DNA from: JANXVY01 sp038329675
GTDB taxonomy: Bacteria > Pseudomonadota > Alphaproteobacteria > Rhizobiales > Hyphomicrobiaceae
Assembly (NCBI GenBank): GCA_038329675.1
Contig: JBBQNE010000016.1
Location: forward strand, 1-36,151
Length of the DNA: 36,151 nt
Reading direction: 5' to 3'
Below the pieces are notes generated by a model, which did not search any database, was not told where the DNA came from, and saw only the letters and a list, made by a program, of their open reading frames with translations. Made by a program: the position numbers and the translations under genes. How positions within the stretch are numbered: position 1 is the first letter of the stretch; each line of letters begins with the position of its first letter. Positions 33,338 through 36,151 of the stretch are shown here, piece after piece.

Positions 33338-34591
33338 CTAGGCCGGACGACTGAAGCGCGACTGCTGGCGGGGATCACGAGACGCGGGAAACGAACGGCT
33401 CTCGATCGCCGCGATGCATCGTTCAAGGTCGGCAACATACGCCTCAGCGGAGAAGTCCCGGTGCACCCGTTCGTGTGCTGCAGCTCCAAGTTGGGCCCTA
33501 AGCGCTTCATCCGACATCAGCCGGTCGAGCGCAGCGCGCAGCTCAGAAACGTTGCCGGGCTCGAACAGCACTCCGTCAACGCCGTCGCGGATGATCTTAG
33601 GAATTCCGCTAACGCGGCTGCCAATCCTAGACACGCCACACGATGCCGCCTCGATAAGCACCCGCGGCAACCCTTCCGCACGCGACGGAAGCACAAACAC
33701 ACTGCAATTCTTGATTTGGCTTGCTGTCGCGGCATGCGAGATGCCGGGCATTACTTCGATGCGATGCCCTGTGATTCTCGCCGCATCGATATGACGGGCG
33801 AGGTCGTGCCCGATCAGGCGCAGCTGCCAGTCGGGAAAGCGATCGGCGAGACCCAACCAAGCGTCGATCAGTAGGTCCACCCCCTTGCGCGGGAATGGCG
33901 TGCCGGCAAACAGAACGACCTTCTCGCGCGGCCCCAAATTAGGGCTGAACTGGTCAAGCCTAACGCCGTCGAAGTAGTTTGAGACGACCAATCGAGTGGG
34001 CAATCGTGAGATGGTGCGAGCCTGACCAGGATAAATTTCTCGGAAGGCATCAGCGCGCAGCGCCACGGCCTGCGCGGATAAAAGGTTGCGGACTCGGGCA
34101 ACGTGTTGCTTCCAGCGCGGCGTGACGCCGTCCATGTAGTTGGCTGGCGAAGCATAGTCGCCCGGTAGCTCGACGATGAGCCGGGCGCCAATCTGGCTCG
34201 CTAGAGCCGCACCGATAAGCCCTTGAGTCAATGGATCGTAGGCGAGCACGAAGGTCCGACGACCGCGCAGCGTCGCCTCACGGGCGGCCAGGTCGGCGCG
34301 GATTTTAGGCAGCAGTATCCGCAGCTGAGAGCCGAACCCGAACGACGGCAATTTGAAGCCCCGCAGCCGGAATCGGCCGACGGTAAAGTCAAAGTCCTGG
34401 TGGCTGCCAAACCACGTCTCACCGGTAAAGCGAGAAGACAGGATCTCGGCGTGATAAGCGCAGTGCGAGTGGGGGTCGTGGATCGGCGCTCCCTTGAGGC
34501 AGATCAGATGTGGGGTATCGCCAGGATCCGCAGCGGTGGACGCCACGACCGAGTCGAAAGCTAGATCGGTCATTGCGAGAGCATTTCGCAT
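33338..34591 (-). CDS. Glycosyltransferase family 4
   Basis: The 417-residue GT-B protein shows VVLFAGTPFPRKGVDLLIDA, WQLRLIGHD, IEVMPGISHAATASQIKNCS and the SRAEGLPRVLIEAASCGV donor-site region followed by GSRVSGIPKIIRDGVDGVLF. The N-terminal half (about 1-200) is less typical, with ELPGDYASPANYMDG. It should transfer a hexose or similar sugar to the repeat unit. Its ATG directly follows the TAG of the flippase gene; ATG 34573 (MTDLAFDS) is an alternative start. It is distinct in sequence from the GT4 at 26661. Confidence 0.9.
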   Translation of the reverse strand: MRNALAMTDLAFDSVVASTAADPGDTPHLICLKGAPIHDPHSHCAYHAEILSSRFTGETWFGSHQDFDFTVGRFRLRGFKLPSFGFGSQLRILLPKIRADLAAREATLRGRRTFVLAYDPLTQGLIGAALASQIGARLIVELPGDYASPANYMDGVTPRWKQHVARVRNLLSAQAVALRADAFREIYPGQARTISRLPTRLVVSNYFDGVRLDQFSPNLGPREKVVLFAGTPFPRKGVDLLIDAWLGLADRFPDWQLRLIGHDLARHIDAARITGHRIEVMPGISHAATASQIKNCSVFVLPSRAEGLPRVLIEAASCGVSRIGSRVSGIPKIIRDGVDGVLFEPGNVSELRAALDRLMSDEALRAQLGAAAHERVHRDFSAEAYVADLERCIAAIESRSFPASRDPRQQSRFSRPA

Positions 34592-36076
34592 CTATGGTCT
34601 AGCCCTGGAAACTGTTCTTCGCACAAAATCGAGGGCGGCGTGCGGCACCGGTGCAGCACCCGTCCAATGCAAAATTCCGACCACTGTCAGGCCGCAGATC
34701 ATTGCCCATATGAGACGCGCGGCATGCGCTGTGTCTGGAGGCGCCAACCACACTGAGAGCAGGCTGAAGACGGTCGCGAGGCCGATGCCGAACACGGGGT
34801 ATTCGGCGCGGGCAACACGCTGTCCGTAGATATGGAACAAGGCTGTACGGACGGCGTGGGCCACAATCATACTGGCGATTGCACCATGCACGCCATATCC
34901 GGGCACGAGGATGAACAGCGAAACGACACATGTCAGTGCGCCGGAGACATCGATTGCGAGCACTCCCATGCCATCGCCTCGGGCAAGGATGCCTCCGTTG
35001 CAGAACGCCGCCACCTGACTCAATGCGACGATGAGGATCGCGCCCGGTAGATACGCTAGGGCACCAGCATAGCTTGGCGGAAACATGAAATGGAGCAGCA
35101 CCGGGCCGAGGAGGATCAAGCCCAGAGACGGTAGCAAGATCGTTGCCATGCCGTAGCCCCAGACTTGGGCGCACTGAACGCGCCCCTCTGGCGACGCCAA
35201 GGCGGCGATGCGCTTTGGAAACCACCACATCATGATGGGCACTGCCAGAAGGCTGGCTGCCACCGCCAGCCGCGAGGCCAGTCCGAAAAGGCCGATTTCC
35301 TCATTGGTGACCGTTGCGCTCAAAAACCAGCGGTTCAAAGTGGCGATGCTGAATAGTGCGAGGCCGCCGCCGACCAGTGGAAGACTGTACAGCACAACGT
35401 GTCGCAAGAGGTCGCTCGACCAAGAGACACCTGTGTCTGCGACCATCCAGGCTACCAGCAATGATGCGCAACCGATCGCAACCCACGCATTGAGCACGAT
35501 CACGCCTTCAATGCCGTAGCCGAGTAGCAAGGCAATCCACGTCGCCAGCACGTGTGCGATGCCGCGCACGGTCGTGAACCAGAAGAACAGGCGGGCGCGA
35601 TCGCGAAACCGAAGCCAGACGAGTGGGAGCTCGATAAGTCCAACGACGGCGGACGACAACAGCGTCCAACGCAAGGCCCACATGCCCGTCGTAATCCCGA
35701 GCAACTCTGCGGCTGGCCCCGCAAGGGCCTGGACGATCGCCCCGAAGATCACCGCGAAACAGAACAGGACGCCGAGCAGTTGCGCCGCATATGCTCTTTG
35801 ATTTTCTTCGTTCTTTCCTGACGCAAACCTGATGAGCGTGTCGCCAGCGCCCAGTCCGAAGAAGACGAGCACGAACATGCAAAGGCTTAGGATCAGTTCG
35901 TAATCGCCGTAAGCCGACGGTGCGACATATGCCGCCATGAGCGGCACGGTGACAAGCGACAGGCCCTTTTCGAATGCGACAACGAGGGCATAAAGCTGGA
36001 TTGAGTTTGCGGTGCTCGCGCTCATTTTAGCCGGCGTGGCGTTGGCATCCGCGGGAGAAACGGGTTGGTCGAGCAT
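34592..36076 (-). CDS. Wzx-type polysaccharide flippase (MOP superfamily)
   Basis: The 494-residue membrane protein has about twelve to fourteen hydrophobic segments. Its opening helix region FEKGLSLVTVPLMAAYVAPSAYGDYELILS is the typical start of Wzx/RfbX proteins, and a mid-protein SATVTNEEIGLFGLASRLA matches the conserved 'VGxYxxA' zone. It should flip the undecaprenyl-linked repeat unit to the periplasm, where the Wzy-like protein at 23980 would polymerise it. The start ATG 36076 lies four bases after the stop of a second GT2 copy, in exactly the sequence context of the megasynthase start at 20208. There is no usable ribosome binding site distance, so translation is probably coupled to that GT2. 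Confidence 0.92.
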   Translation of the reverse strand: MLDQPVSPADANATPAKMSASTANSIQLYALVVAFEKGLSLVTVPLMAAYVAPSAYGDYELILSLCMFVLVFFGLGAGDTLIRFASGKNEENQRAYAAQLLGVLFCFAVIFGAIVQALAGPAAELLGITTGMWALRWTLLSSAVVGLIELPLVWLRFRDRARLFFWFTTVRGIAHVLATWIALLLGYGIEGVIVLNAWVAIGCASLLVAWMVADTGVSWSSDLLRHVVLYSLPLVGGGLALFSIATLNRWFLSATVTNEEIGLFGLASRLAVAASLLAVPIMMWWFPKRIAALASPEGRVQCAQVWGYGMATILLPSLGLILLGPVLLHFMFPPSYAGALAYLPGAILIVALSQVAAFCNGGILARGDGMGVLAIDVSGALTCVVSLFILVPGYGVHGAIASMIVAHAVRTALFHIYGQRVARAEYPVFGIGLATVFSLLSVWLAPPDTAHAARLIWAMICGLTVVGILHWTGAAPVPHAALDFVRRTVSRARP

Positions 36077-36151
36077 ATCCTCAACCGATCCACGTTTGGG
36101 CGTTTGGTTGGCGTGCGTAGTGCCATCGTACGATGCGTGAGACGGTTTGGG
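36073..36151. repeat. Direct repeat, right copy (GT2 3' end plus next start codon)
   Basis: Identical over all 79 visible bases to 20205-20283 and in the same orientation, 15,868 bp away. The window ends inside the repeat, so its true length is unknown. Confidence 0.97.
36081..36151 (-). CDS. Second GT2 glycosyltransferase copy, 3' end only
   Basis: Only the last 22 full codons and TGA stop are inside the window. They encode QTVSRIVRWHYARQPNAQ followed by TWIG, identical in protein and DNA to the end of the GT2 at 20213. The rest of the gene lies to the right. It would be the gene directly upstream of the flippase and probably in the same transcript. Whether it is a full paralogue or a fragment cannot be seen. 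Confidence 0.85.
   Translation of the reverse strand, partial: QTVSRIVRWHYARQPNAQTWIG

Noticed and set aside
1..36151. CRISPR arrays, tRNA/rRNA genes, integrase or phage genes
   Set aside because: No regularly spaced repeats, cloverleaf-like tRNA ends, rRNA-like stretches or integrase/transposase products were seen.

Overview
The window reads as a GC-rich proteobacterial, most likely alphaproteobacterial, chromosome segment. The reasons are uniformly high-GC codon use, RTX nonapeptide repeats at the left edge, a Wza/ExoF-type polysaccharide export gene with a separate Wzz-type chain-length protein and a kinase-like partner, and hydrolases resembling the pair found in proteobacterial exosortase/EPS loci. 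I cannot name a genus from sequence alone.

Layout. (1) 1-1813, plus strand: the C-terminal part of an RTX calcium-binding protein and a secreted, apparently degenerate thermonuclease-fold protein. (2) 1814-2681: a mostly gene-poor stretch holding one 42-codon minus-strand ORF with a class III (prepilin-like) signal and a good ribosome binding site. (3) 2682-21226, minus strand, transcribed right to left: a tightly packed operon of a GT2 glycosyltransferase, a 2419-residue NRPS/PKS/aminotransferase hybrid, a 1651-residue NRPS, an Sfp-type phosphopantetheinyl transferase, a TIGR04325-type methyltransferase, two small alpha/beta hydrolases and a CocE/S15-type hydrolase. (4) 21227-21634: a divergent control region. 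(5) 21635-29026, plus strand: exopolysaccharide operon with Wza-like export protein, a P-loop-less BY-kinase-like protein, two doubtful micro-ORFs, a Wzy/O-antigen-ligase-like polymerase, a Wzz-like protein, a GT4 and a membrane GT2. (6) 29107-36076, minus strand: Wzx-like flippase, GT4, SAM methyltransferase and a large secreted GH123/DUF4091-like protein. (7) 36081-36151: the last codons of a second GT2 copy, identical over the visible 79 bp to the end of the GT2 at 20213.

How it may work together. The assembly line reads as A(Val-like)-T-KS-AT(malonyl)-ACP-aminotransferase, handing over to C-A-T-C-T. This predicts an aminoacyl starter extended by one malonyl unit, beta-transaminated (giving a vicinal diamino acid if the starter is an alpha-amino acid), then joined to a further amino acid. 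The final T has no A domain of its own and there is no thioesterase domain; the three neighbouring hydrolases are candidates for release or editing. The PPTase would activate the carrier domains. The Wzx/Wzy/Wzz/Wza genes form a nearly complete polysaccharide pathway (no initiating sugar-phosphate transferase is visible).

The most striking structural fact is that both minus-strand operons begin downstream of the same GT2 3' end: the NRPS/PKS start codon at 20208 and the flippase start codon at 36076 follow an identical sequence. The megasynthase operon and the polysaccharide operon therefore look joined by duplication or recombination at a GT2 gene, and may share substrates or a final conjugate. 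That last link is inference.
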